A stretch of DNA of 6,905 bases from assembly GCA_015655365.1 (NCBI GenBank), contig JAATFE010000522.1:1-6905 (forward strand), read 5' to 3'. The notes beneath the pieces were generated by a model that saw only the letters and a list, made by a program, of their open reading frames with translations, searched no databases and was not told the DNA's origin. The DNA is from Terriglobales bacterium (GTDB lineage Bacteria; Acidobacteriota; Terriglobia; Terriglobales; Acidobacteriaceae). This document shows positions 1 through 6,526 of the stretch, piece by piece. A program made the translations under genes and the position numbers. Position 1 is the first letter of the stretch, and the number at the start of each line of letters is the position of its first letter.

Positions 1-717
1 CTGGCCGTCGCGGATGTGGATGACGCGATGGGCGTACTCGGCGATGTCGGGCTCGTGGGTGACGAGGACGATGGTGTTGCCGCTGGCGTGGAGGTGATCG
101 AAGAGGGCCATGATCTCGTCGCCGGTTTTGGAGTCGAGGTTTCCGGTGGGCTCGTCGGCGCGGATGATGGAGGGTTTGTTGACCAGGGCCCGGGCGACGG
201 CGACGCGCTGGCGCTGTCCGCCGGAGAGCTCGTTGGGCTTGTGGTGCATGCGCGCCTCGAGGCCGACGCTGCGGAGAGCTTCCTTGGCGCGCTCCAGGCG
301 GGCCGCGGCGGGGGTACCGTTGTAGATGAGCGGCAGCTCGACGTTGTGCAGGGACGAGGCGCGGGCGAGCAGGTTGAAGGTCTGGAAGACGAAGCCGATT
401 TCCTTGTTGCGGATGCGGGCCAGCTCGTCGTCGTTGAGTTCGCTGACCAACTGGCCGTTGAGCCAGTATTTGCCCTTGGAGGGGGTGTCGAGGCAGCCGA
501 TGAGGTTCATCAGGGTCGACTTGCCGGAGCCCGAGGGGCCCATGATGGCGACGTACTCGTTGTGCTTGATGCTCATGGAGACGCCGCGCAGGGCATGGAC
601 CTGCTGTTCGGAACCCATGTCGTAGGTACGCCACAGGTCCTCGACGACGATTACGTTGTCTCGCGGCGGGGTCGATTGTTGCACAGAAGCTTCGCTGCTG
701 ATACTGTCCAGAGCCAT
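1..717 (-). CDS. ABC transporter ATP-binding protein, MacB/LolD type (3' end cut by window)
   Basis: This is the ATPase of an envelope ABC exporter. It hydrolyses ATP at the inner membrane to drive an FtsX/MacB-like permease. The 239 visible codons contain the full nucleotide-binding core: Walker [10 protein letters not shown] (residues 60-68), Q-loop Gln112 in [13 protein letters not shown] signature [15 protein letters not shown] (164-178), Walker B ending DE (188-189) followed by the family hallmark PTGNLDS, and the switch His221 in LVTHEP. The PTGNLDS stretch and short N-terminus are typical of the MacB/LolD/FtsE-like subfamily, whose ATPases run about 225-250 residues, so little is missing unless the permease is fused. 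The ATG at 717 is chosen because AAAGGATGAG lies just upstream. An oddity is Arg186, where a hydrophobic residue usually precedes Ala-Asp-Glu in Walker B. The gene follows the adaptor gene in the same direction, as in macAB-type operons. Family assignment is firm; the transported substrate is unknown. Confidence 0.95.
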   Translation of the reverse strand, partial: MALDSISSEASVQQSTPPRDNVIVVEDLWRTYDMGSEQQVHALRGVSMSIKHNEYVAIMGPSGSGKSTLMNLIGCLDTPSKGKYWLNGQLVSELNDDELARIRNKEIGFVFQTFNLLARASSLHNVELPLIYNGTPAAARLERAKEALRSVGLEARMHHKPNELSGGQRQRVAVARALVNKPSIIRADEPTGNLDSKTGDEIMALFDHLHASGNTIVLVTHEPDIAEYAHRVIHIRDGQ

Positions 718-752
718 CCGAATCTCATCCTTTGCCCGGTTATGTGTGCTCG

Positions 753-806
753 CCCGGTTCTGACTGGGGATTGGGGAAGGAGCCCCAGTCACAGGGCCCC
801 CGGTTC
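753..806 (-). other. Intercistronic hairpin flanked by direct repeats
   Basis: In the 105-base gap between the adaptor and ATPase genes, TGACTGGGG (761-769) and CCCCAGTCA (783-791) form a perfect 9-bp inverted repeat with a 13-base loop. The octamer CCCGGTTC occurs on both sides, at 753-760 and 799-806. No T-run follows the stem on the minus strand, so an efficient intrinsic terminator is unlikely. An mRNA-stabilising, processing or attenuating structure that adjusts ATPase relative to adaptor expression is an inference. Confidence 0.5.
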
Positions 807-822
807 ACGTGTTGCCGCGCGG

Positions 823-2193
823 TTAGGAGTTTCCGCCCGATGGGGCGACCGGTTTGGCGGTGTCGCGCTTGATCAGCGAGCCGCTTTTGAGGCCGCGCAG
901 GGTCTTGAAGGGGCCGGTGACGATCTCCTGGCCCTCGTTGAGGCCGGAGAGCACCTCGATGTCGGTGGCGCCGGTGATGCCGGTGGTTACAGGCACGAAC
1001 TTGGCGCGGAGCTTGCCGTGGGCATCCTTATTGAGCACGTAGACGCCCTGCTGCGGCGCGACCTTGGCAGCCGATGTGGATGCGGCTTCGACCTTGCCCT
1101 TGGCGTTGTCCGTCTCAGGGGTGTGCATGACGAGGGCTTGAATAGGCAGGGAAAGGACGCCGGGCTTGTGGGCCGTGGTGATTTTGGCGGTGGTGGAAAG
1201 GCCGGGGCGGAGTTCGCTGGAAGGAGTGTCGAGCGTGACCACGACCTTGAAGTCCTTGGCCTCTTCGGTGCCGGTGGTGGACTGGGAGGTGGCGATGCCG
1301 GTGGAGCGAAGGATGGCCTGATCGCCGACCAGGGTCACATGGCCCTTGAAGATCTTGCCGGGCAGGGCATCGACGGTCACGTCCGCGGATTGGCCGAGCT
1401 GGATGTTGACGATGTCGGTTTCGTCCACCTTGACTTCGGCGGTGATGACGCTCATGTCCGCGAGGGTCATGAAGGTGGAGCCTTCGGTGTTCTGAATGCC
1501 CTCGACGACGGTTTCGCCTTCGCGTACGGGTTGGTTGGTCACGATGCCGTCGAAGGGCGCCACGGCATTGGTGAGGTCAAGCATGTTCTGGTTGGCGCGG
1601 AGGGTGGCGACGGCGGTCTGGAGATGCCCGCGGGCCGAGTCGGTCTGGGCCTTGGACTGGTTCAAGCTGGCCACGGCCTGGTTCACGGAAGCCACGTCGG
1701 TGTCGAAGGCGGCCTTTTTGGCGTCGTAATCCTGCTTGGCCAGGATTCCGGCCTTGTAGAGGCCCTGGGCGCGCTCCCAGTCGAGTTTTTTCTGTTCGAG
1801 GTCGGCCTTGGCGTGTTCGAGGTTGGCTTCGGCGGTTTTTTCCGCCGCGACATAGGAGACGACGTCGGTTTTGGCGGCGGCAATGGCGGCTTGCTGGCCG
1901 GTCACGCTGGCTTCCTGCTGCACGTGCTCGATGGTGGCCACGATCTGGCCCTTCTTGACCATGTCCCCCTCTTTGACATAGAGGTGAGTGATGCGGCCCA
2001 TCGCGGTAGCGCCGAGGTTCACATAGGTTTTTGGCTTGATCTGTCCGGTGCCGCTGACGATCGTAGCCAGATCCTGCCGCACGATTTTGGCGGTGAGGAC
2101 CTTCGTGTAGCCGGATTGCTGCTTGTAGACCATGAAGGCCACAAGTCCGGCGGCCACCACGACGGCGAGAACTATCAAGAGAATCTTTTTCAT
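823..2193 (-). CDS. Periplasmic adaptor (membrane fusion) protein, MacA/HlyD family
   Basis: This 456-residue inner-membrane-anchored adaptor should link an ABC permease to a TolC-like outer-membrane channel. In order it shows a basic start and one membrane segment (about 4-23, rich in Ile, Leu, Val and Ala), a first barrel-sandwich (lipoyl-like) half at about 45-89 (GRITHLYVKEGDMVKKGQ), a long alpha-helical hairpin at about 92-207, the second lipoyl half at about 210-230 (VAPFDGIVTNQPVREGE), a beta-barrel domain, and a membrane-proximal domain that runs to the TAA stop. The hairpin tip fits the TolC-docking pattern RxxxLxxxxxxS at Arg141 and Leu145, but position 152 is Ala, not Ser. The ATG at 2193 is preferred over an in-frame TTG at 2211 because the TTG overlaps the GGAG that serves as ribosome site (12-base spacing, rather long). 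The ATPase gene follows in the same operon. Family is certain; whether it is macrolide-type MacA is not, so no symbol is given. Confidence 0.94.
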   Translation of the reverse strand: MKKILLIVLAVVVAAGLVAFMVYKQQSGYTKVLTAKIVRQDLATIVSGTGQIKPKTYVNLGATAMGRITHLYVKEGDMVKKGQIVATIEHVQQEASVTGQQAAIAAAKTDVVSYVAAEKTAEANLEHAKADLEQKKLDWERAQGLYKAGILAKQDYDAKKAAFDTDVASVNQAVASLNQSKAQTDSARGHLQTAVATLRANQNMLDLTNAVAPFDGIVTNQPVREGETVVEGIQNTEGSTFMTLADMSVITAEVKVDETDIVNIQLGQSADVTVDALPGKIFKGHVTLVGDQAILRSTGIATSQSTTGTEEAKDFKVVVTLDTPSSELRPGLSTTAKITTAHKPGVLSLPIQALVMHTPETDNAKGKVEAASTSAAKVAPQQGVYVLNKDAHGKLRAKFVPVTTGITGATDIEVLSGLNEGQEIVTGPFKTLRGLKSGSLIKRDTAKPVAPSGGNS

Positions 2194-2512
2194 GTGCGGT
2201 ATGTGCTCCAAGCCTCTACGGAATCAGTGTACGCAATTCTTGTGGGCCCGGTTCCCGGCGGAAAGCGAAATTGGCGGCGACGCCATCGCATTCTATTGCA
2301 CAAAGGCGGGCCGGCTGCGGGTGAATCTGCCTTTCGGAGAGCCAAGGCCGCACAAAACATGCCGTGCGCAGGGCGCTGGCGGAAGCGCCGTGAAACCAGG
2401 CTATGTCAGGAAACGGCAGTTGCCTTCTTGGACGCCTGAGCGCCCGATATGTCTCACAACCTCATTAGAGCGTTTTCGGAATACATATAGACCTTTTAAG
2501 GAGCGTACAAGG

Positions 2513-2543
2513 TGCCTTTTTCTTGTTCTTGAGGAAAAAGGCA
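2513..2543. repeat. Perfect 10-bp hairpin within the repeat array
   Basis: TGCCTTTTTC (2513-2522) pairs exactly with GAAAAAGGCA (2534-2543) around an 11-base loop. The A/T-rich arms mean that a transcript in either direction would carry a short U-tract inside the stem, not after it, so it is not a canonical intrinsic terminator. It abuts the inner inverted-repeat unit and is probably part of the same mobile or repetitive structure. Confidence 0.5.
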
Positions 2544-2545
2544 TT

Positions 2546-2682
2546 TAGAGCATTTCTCCTGATGGTGTAGAGGGAGAAACGTCCCTCAGGGGCTGAAGCC
2601 CACGTTGATTTTGCGGTACTTACGGCACGGCTAAAGCCGTGCCCTTTCAAAGCCACTCTACACCTATTAGAAAAATGCTCTA
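2546..2682. repeat. MITE/REP-like 137-base unit with terminal inverted repeats
   Basis: The ends are 27-base imperfect inverted repeats: 2546-2572 and 2656-2682 match at 21 of 27 positions, with TAGAGCATTT and GGTGTAGAG conserved exactly. Inside are two tight palindromes, GGGCT-GA-AGCCC (2590-2601) and a 9-bp arm GGCACGGCT with its complement AGCCGTGCC around an AA loop (2624-2643). Paired GGCT/AGCC palindromes of this style recur between genes in acidobacterial genomes as I recall them; the copy number here cannot be judged from one window. Function is unknown. A REP-like sequence mobilised by a distant transposase, or an mRNA 3'-end stabiliser, are the main options. Confidence 0.6.
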
Positions 2683-2813
2683 GCCGCGTGCTTTCGGTCT
2701 ACAGCAATTCCGAAAATACTATAACGGCACGACTTGGCGGTTTCCTTCATGGCTCTTTCGGTGACCTTCGCAAGGAATTTGCGTCCAATAACCAGCCCAC
2801 CTGAAGGGGAATC

Positions 2814-2842
2814 TTGCTCAGCCCCCTTGGGACCCGTAGAAT
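2814..2842 (+). promoter_or_regulatory. Candidate sigma70-type promoter for the GWxTD gene
   Basis: TTGCTC (2814-2819) and TAGAAT (2837-2842) are separated by exactly 17 bases. The -10 matches TATAAT at five of six positions, and the -35 keeps the TTG core. Transcription would begin near 2849, giving a leader of roughly 20 bases before the ribosome site. Location, spacing and orientation suit the gene at 2872. The match is by eye only. Confidence 0.45.
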
Positions 2843-2861
2843 AGGGCATCGTAGGAATTCT

Positions 2862-2865
2862 GAGG
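2862..2865 (+). promoter_or_regulatory. Ribosome binding site deciding between two adjacent ATGs
   Basis: GAGG at 2862-2865 precedes two consecutive ATG codons (2869 and 2872). The spacing is 3 bases to the first and 6 to the second, so the second is the better initiator. The choice changes the protein by one Met only. Confidence 0.45.
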
Positions 2866-2871
2866 GCAATG

Positions 2872-4593
2872 ATGCTTAACGGTCGTACTTTCTTCTTTGT
2901 CGCACTGGGTTGCGGCCTGGCTTTCACCACCGCCACCGGGTTCTCGGCTCAACCGGCGGCTAACCCGCAGCCTCAGGCGCAGCCGGCCAATGGCCAGGAA
3001 CTGGATCCGCTGAAGCGGGAACGCTCCGACAAGGAGAAGTTCCAGGCGCAGAAGGCCGTCCGCCAGGAACTCAAGGGCGCCTACAAGACCTGGCTCAACC
3101 AGGATGTGCTCTGGATCATCTCGGACGAGGAGAGCAAAGCCTTCAAATCGTTGAGCAACGACGAAGAGCGGGATGCGTTCATCGAGCAGTTCTGGCTGCG
3201 CCGCAATCCGAACCCGGACTCGCCGGAAAACGAATTTCGCGAAGAGCACTATCGGCGCATCGCTTACGCCAACGAACATTATGCAGCGGGCAAGCCGGGT
3301 TGGAAGACGGACCGCGGGCACGTCTACATTTCGTTCGGCAAGCCGGACTCGATCGATTCGCATCCCTCCGGCGGCAGCTATCAGCGGCCCATGGAAGAGG
3401 GCGGCGGCGAGACCTCGACTTTTCCGTTCGAAACGTGGCACTACCGCTACCTTGAGGGCATCGGCGACAACATCGATCTGGAGTTTGTGGATACCTGCCA
3501 GTGCGGGGACTACCACTTCACCATCGACCGCAGCGAAAAGGACGCGTTGCTCCACGTTCCCGGCGCGGGATTGACCCAGGCGGAAGAGATGGGGCAGGCC
3601 AAGAAGGCGGATCGTTTCAAGGGCGGCCTGGAAAACCTGGGCACCGGTCCGAACTCGTCTTCGAATCAGAGCAAGCAGTTTGACCGCATCGAACTGGCCG
3701 CCAAGATCTTTGCGCCACCGCCGATCAAATTCAAGGATCTGGAGAGCTTCATCTCCGAGCACAAGCTGCTGAGCGGTCCGGTGTTTCCATTCGACGTGCG
3801 CACCGACTTTGTGAAGGTGACGGAAAGCACGGTGATGGTGCCGATCACGGTGCAGATCAAGAGCCGCGACATCACCTATGTGACCAAGGACGGCGTGGCC
3901 AAGGGCGTGGTGAATATTCTGGGCAAGGTCACAACGCTTACCCACAAGACGGTGCAGACCTTCGAGGACACGGTGGAAGTGACCGAGCCCGCCGAACTGC
4001 TGGAGAAGTCGCTCAACAACCAGAAGGTTTACTGGAAGGCGCTTCCGCTGATTCCCGGACTCTATCGCCTGGATATTGCCATCAAGGATGTGAACAATCC
4101 GGACCACATGGGAATCTACGGCAGCAGCCTCGAAGTGCCGACCTACCACGACGAGAAGCTGGCTACGTCCTCGTTGATTTTGGCCGATCAGATGAATACG
4201 GTCTCTTCGCGCGAGATTGGCAGCGGCAACTTCATTATCGGCAACACGTTTATCCGGCCGCGGGTCAGCGCCAATCGCGCCACGCCGGTCAACTTCAAGC
4301 GCAACCAGCCGTTCAATTTCTGGATGCAGGTTTATAATCTGGGGATTGACGACGCTACCAAGAGCAACCAGGCTACCGTGACTTACCAGATAACGGAGAT
4401 GGCATCCGGTGCGGTGGTTCTTGAGAAAGAGCTGGAGTCGAAAGATCTGGGGGCGCACAGCGATCAACTGACGGTGGAGAAATCTCTGCCTATCGCAGGC
4501 CTTCAGCCGGGCAAGTACAAGGTGACGATCAAAGTAAATGACGCAATCTCCAAACAAGAGATTGCGCAATCGGCGCCTTTTGTCGTGGAATAG
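2872..4593 (+). CDS. Exported GWxTD-domain protein
   Basis: This 573-residue protein has a signal peptide (charged start, hydrophobic 7-22, likely cut after Phe-Ser-Ala26), so it should be periplasmic or envelope-associated. Cys14 has a poor lipobox (ALGC) and lies too near the start for a convincing lipoprotein signal. A Pro/Gln/Ala-rich linker follows. The GWxTD domain covers about 60-230, including the acidic/aromatic stretch around FWLRRNPNPDSPENEF and the signature G143-W144-K145-T146-D147 in GWKTDRGHVYISFGKPD, the motif that names the family. The middle and C-terminal parts are beta-rich; the end (about 485-573, with LQPGKYKVTIKV) looks like an immunoglobulin-like fold. The family is common in Acidobacteriota and some Bacteroidetes, with no established biochemical role. 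A Cys-Gln-Cys pair (209, 211) lies late in the domain. The gene probably shares a transcript with the beta-barrel gene 102 bases downstream. Domain call is firm; function is unknown. Confidence 0.9.
   Translation: MLNGRTFFFVALGCGLAFTTATGFSAQPAANPQPQAQPANGQELDPLKRERSDKEKFQAQKAVRQELKGAYKTWLNQDVLWIISDEESKAFKSLSNDEERDAFIEQFWLRRNPNPDSPENEFREEHYRRIAYANEHYAAGKPGWKTDRGHVYISFGKPDSIDSHPSGGSYQRPMEEGGGETSTFPFETWHYRYLEGIGDNIDLEFVDTCQCGDYHFTIDRSEKDALLHVPGAGLTQAEEMGQAKKADRFKGGLENLGTGPNSSSNQSKQFDRIELAAKIFAPPPIKFKDLESFISEHKLLSGPVFPFDVRTDFVKVTESTVMVPITVQIKSRDITYVTKDGVAKGVVNILGKVTTLTHKTVQTFEDTVEVTEPAELLEKSLNNQKVYWKALPLIPGLYRLDIAIKDVNNPDHMGIYGSSLEVPTYHDEKLATSSLILADQMNTVSSREIGSGNFIIGNTFIRPRVSANRATPVNFKRNQPFNFWMQVYNLGIDDATKSNQATVTYQITEMASGAVVLEKELESKDLGAHSDQLTVEKSLPIAGLQPGKYKVTIKVNDAISKQEIAQSAPFVVE
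4542..4571 (+). other. Overlapping hairpin and palindrome in the last codons of the GWxTD gene
   Basis: CGCAATCTC (4542-4550) pairs perfectly with GAGATTGCG (4558-4566) around a 7-base loop. The right arm also belongs to a 12-base perfect palindrome, GATTGCGCAATC (4560-4571). The two structures are mutually exclusive in RNA. A TTTT follows at 4578-4581. It sits inside the reading frame, so it may be chance codon content or part of a 3'-end structure acting with the next hairpin. Confidence 0.4.
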
Positions 4594-4596
4594 TAT

Positions 4597-4652
4597 GCAT
4601 GCCGCGCGGGAGGGGGACCGGATGCAAGTTCCGGAACCCCGCGCGGGAATGC
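4597..4652 (+). other. Strong GC-rich hairpin between the GWxTD and beta-barrel genes
   Basis: Three bases after the TAG stop, CCGCGCGGG (4602-4610) pairs perfectly with CCCGCGCGG (4638-4646). CCGG (4618-4621) with CCGG (4631-4634) adds an inner stem over a 9-base loop, and GCAT (4597-4600) with ATGC (4649-4652) extends the base past small bulges. No T-run follows (TTGTAAC), so it is not a textbook intrinsic terminator. I favour a transcript-stabilising or partial-termination element that reduces expression of the downstream gene, which has no obvious promoter of its own. Confidence 0.6.
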
Positions 4653-4695
4653 TTGTAACAGGATTGCCAGGGACGCCGCCAGGTCACCGATTGTG

Positions 4696-6384
4696 ATGAT
4701 GATGCGCAGGCTCCAATTCGTTTTCCTCGCAGCGCTGTTTGCCGGGTCGAGTGTTCCGCTCTTCGGGACGCCCCAAGGCTCGGTGATGGGCGTGGTGCGC
4801 GACTCCGCCGGAGTGCCGCAGATTGGCGCCGTGGTGCAGTTGCTGCGCCCGGATTTGACTGTCATTGCCAGCGTTTACACCAACAGCAATGGCCGCTTTA
4901 CAATCTCCTCCGTGTTCCCCGGACGCTACGCGATCAAGGCGATGGGCACCTCCTATCTGCCCTCGCTGCGCGAGAATATCCATGTCCGCGCCAGCACGGT
5001 GGTCAATCTGACCCTGAATACCCTCTACGAAGTGATGCAGTGGCTGCCGGCCGCGCCGCGCGCCGGTAACCCTCAGAGCGACGATTGGGCCTGGACATTG
5101 CGTTCGGCGGCCAATCGGCCTTTGCTGCGCTGGCTGGAGGATGGACCGCTGGTGGTGGTCTCCGACGGCTCCGGCACCAAGCCGCGTTTGAAAGCCCGCC
5201 TGATGGCTACCGGCCAGGCAGGGACCTTTGGGGAGAGCGGCGAGCGCATTTCGGCCACGGTGGAAGAGACGCCTTCCGAAAGCCGCGAACTGCTGGCGCG
5301 GGTGGATTTTGCTCCGGGCACCGATGCCGGATTGGAATCGATGCTGGGCTTCCGCCAGGATCTGGGATTTGCGGGCTCGGTGCAGTCGGTGGCCGCGGTC
5401 GCCATTCATCCCGACGTTGTTGTCGCGCAAGGGAGCCAGGGACTCGACGAAGCGGCGATCCGTAGCTGGGAGACGATGAACCTGGGGGACGAGATTGAAG
5501 CAGAGGTAGGCTCCAGCCAGGTGATGGCGCGCTCCGAGGGGGCTTCATCGCACACGGTGGCCGCGGCGCTGCCGTTTGCCTCTGTAGGCTTGCGGGAAGG
5601 CCACTCCACCTACGGCTACCGCATGACGACCTTCCTGCCGGGCATGGAGGGCGGGGACGAGTCGCGAGGCGGAGCTTGGCTGCCGCGGGTTTCTGCCCGC
5701 AACGGCAACCTGGCGATCGAGCGCGGTCTGCATCAGGAAATTGGCTGGGAGCGGCGGACCGATGTTTCGGGTATGTCCGTGGTGGTGTTTAGCGACAAGA
5801 TCGATAACCCGGCGATTGAGGCCATGGGGCGGCTTGCCGCTGCGAATGCCGCCGATGGAGCACTCTTCGACGGCGCGAGCGGCTTGCTGCTGGCTTCCGG
5901 ACCGGATTTTTCGTCCACGGGAATGCTGGCTTCGGTGGAACGCCGCCTGCCGGGCGGCAACCACGTTCGCTTGAGCTATGCCAATGGGGGCGCACTGGTG
6001 CTGCCAGCCGCCGAACAGAACGATGGGTTGGCCCACGTGCTGGCTGCGGCTCATGCGCGACGGGCGCAGATGTACTCGCTCTCGCTTTCCGGCACGCTGG
6101 ACGGCAGCGGAACCCGCTGGAGGGCCAGTTACCGCTGGCAGCCCGAGGAGACGGTTACGCGCGTGGCTCCCTATGCGCTGGAGGCCGAGGAGCCTTACCT
6201 GAACCTGCGGGTCCGGCAGCCGATCCATTTACACCTGAATGGCCCATGCCGCTTTGAAGCGCTGTTGGATGTGCGCAATCTGTTGGCCGAAGGGTACCGG
6301 CCGTACATTTTGAGCGACGGTTCGGTGGTGGTGTTTGCGCAGGGACAGCGGGGCGTGAGCGGCGGCGTGGCTTTCACGTTCTGA
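4696..6384 (+). CDS. Exported CarboxypepD_reg-like domain protein with probable C-terminal outer-membrane beta-barrel
   Basis: This 562-residue protein has a classic signal peptide (MMMRRLQ followed by a hydrophobic run to about residue 23). Residues 27-109 form one carboxypeptidase-regulatory-like beta-sandwich: GVVRDSAGVPQIGAVVQLL, then TNSNGRFTISSVFPGRYAIKA. The rest, about 115-562, has alternating hydrophobic/polar strands rich in Gly, Ser and aromatics and ends RGVSGGVAFTF. A terminal Phe on an amphipathic last strand is the usual sign of an outer-membrane barrel, and FEALLDVRNLL before it resembles the end of TonB-dependent-receptor barrels. No plug domain or TonB box is visible, and the length is about half that of Oar-type acidobacterial receptors. 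The start is uncertain: GTG 4693 and ATGs at 4696, 4699 and 4702 are consecutive and in frame, with only a weak AGG at 4681. The N-terminal domain is secure; the barrel is inferred; the ligand is unknown. Confidence 0.8.
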   Translation: MMMRRLQFVFLAALFAGSSVPLFGTPQGSVMGVVRDSAGVPQIGAVVQLLRPDLTVIASVYTNSNGRFTISSVFPGRYAIKAMGTSYLPSLRENIHVRASTVVNLTLNTLYEVMQWLPAAPRAGNPQSDDWAWTLRSAANRPLLRWLEDGPLVVVSDGSGTKPRLKARLMATGQAGTFGESGERISATVEETPSESRELLARVDFAPGTDAGLESMLGFRQDLGFAGSVQSVAAVAIHPDVVVAQGSQGLDEAAIRSWETMNLGDEIEAEVGSSQVMARSEGASSHTVAAALPFASVGLREGHSTYGYRMTTFLPGMEGGDESRGGAWLPRVSARNGNLAIERGLHQEIGWERRTDVSGMSVVVFSDKIDNPAIEAMGRLAAANAADGALFDGASGLLLASGPDFSSTGMLASVERRLPGGNHVRLSYANGGALVLPAAEQNDGLAHVLAAAHARRAQMYSLSLSGTLDGSGTRWRASYRWQPEETVTRVAPYALEAEEPYLNLRVRQPIHLHLNGPCRFEALLDVRNLLAEGYRPYILSDGSVVVFAQGQRGVSGGVAFTF

Positions 6385-6417
6385 GGCTTCCTCCGCTGCG
6401 ACCGCATTGTGGAAGCC
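6385..6417 (+). terminator. Stem-loop directly after the beta-barrel gene stop
   Basis: GGCTTCC (6385-6391) begins at the base after the TGA stop and pairs with GGAAGCC (6411-6417). An inner TGC/GCA pair shortens the 19-base loop. The following bases are GGGGTTGGAG, without a U-tract, so intrinsic termination would be weak. It may mark the 3' end of the two-gene transcript. Confidence 0.4.
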
Positions 6418-6421
6418 GGGG

Positions 6422-6450
6422 TTGGAGTCTGCCTCTCGTTGTGTTATATT
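6422..6450 (+). promoter_or_regulatory. Candidate sigma70-type promoter for tRNA-Lys
   Basis: TTGGAG (6422-6427) and TATATT (6445-6450) are exactly 17 bases apart. The -10 matches consensus at five of six positions and is followed by an A/T-rich TTTTTC. Transcription would begin near 6457, leaving a leader of about 70 bases before the mature tRNA for 5' processing. It is the best promoter-like pair between the barrel gene and the tRNA. Confidence 0.5.
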
Positions 6451-6526
6451 TTTTCAAGTGGCAATGACGAATTGCTGCCTGCTCAAGCCGTGCGAAATGC
6501 CTAGAAGCGCATGGTTTACGAAAGAT

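Larger units (their letters stand above)
2465..2716. repeat. Nested inverted-repeat array (outer boundaries)
   Basis: TTTTCGGAAT (2473-2482) and its exact reverse complement ATTCCGAAAA (2707-2716) bracket a set of further inverted repeats: a 10-bp hairpin at 2513-2543 and a 137-base unit at 2546-2682. The start TTAGAGCG (2465-2472) resembles the TTTAGAGCA that opens the inner unit, suggesting related modules. Base composition is visibly more A+T-rich than in the flanking genes. No transposase is encoded. This is either a REP/MITE-type non-autonomous element or several nested in one another; which is unclear from one copy. Confidence 0.5.
2194..2871. other. Divergent intergenic region, repeat-rich, no gene seen
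   Basis: This 678-base stretch separates the minus-strand efflux operon from the plus-strand GWxTD gene. The left part (2194-2460) is GC-rich and should contain the efflux promoter. The best -10-like match on the minus strand is TAGAAT at 2295-2290, but it has no good -35 partner, so I do not call it. A small hairpin (GGCGCT 2372-2377, AGCGCC 2384-2389) lies there. The middle (about 2465-2716) is the nested repeat array described separately. The right part (2717-2868) ends in the promoter of the GWxTD gene. Open frames across this region have no recognisable protein features and run through the repeats, so I see no gene. Confidence 0.7.

Noticed and set aside
2290..2295. TAGAAT on the minus strand as the -10 of the efflux operon promoter
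   Set aside because: No acceptable -35 hexamer lies 16-18 bases upstream, so it cannot be distinguished from chance.
16..2439. An 807-codon open frame on the plus strand across the efflux genes
   Set aside because: It is antisense to two clearly conserved genes with intact motifs, is dominated by Gly/Val/Asp/Leu as expected from reading GC-biased codons backwards, and has no recognisable domain. High-GC codon use explains the lack of stops.
2132..2548. A 138-codon plus-strand frame between adaptor and repeat array
   Set aside because: It starts inside the antisense of the adaptor gene, crosses its promoter region, and shows no coding features.
2465..2656. A 63-codon minus-strand frame through the repeat array
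   Set aside because: The predicted peptide (KGHGFSRAVSTAKSTWA...) comes from the palindromic repeat itself, a common false gene in genomes with such repeats; no ribosome site or domain supports it.
2818..4569. A 583-codon minus-strand open frame opposite the GWxTD gene
   Set aside because: Its Arg/His/Leu/Val-rich composition is that of an antisense shadow, and the plus strand carries the signal peptide and GWxTD signature.
5545..6228. A 227-codon minus-strand frame opposite the beta-barrel gene
   Set aside because: It is antisense to a gene with signal peptide and recognisable domain, and its composition is shadow-like.
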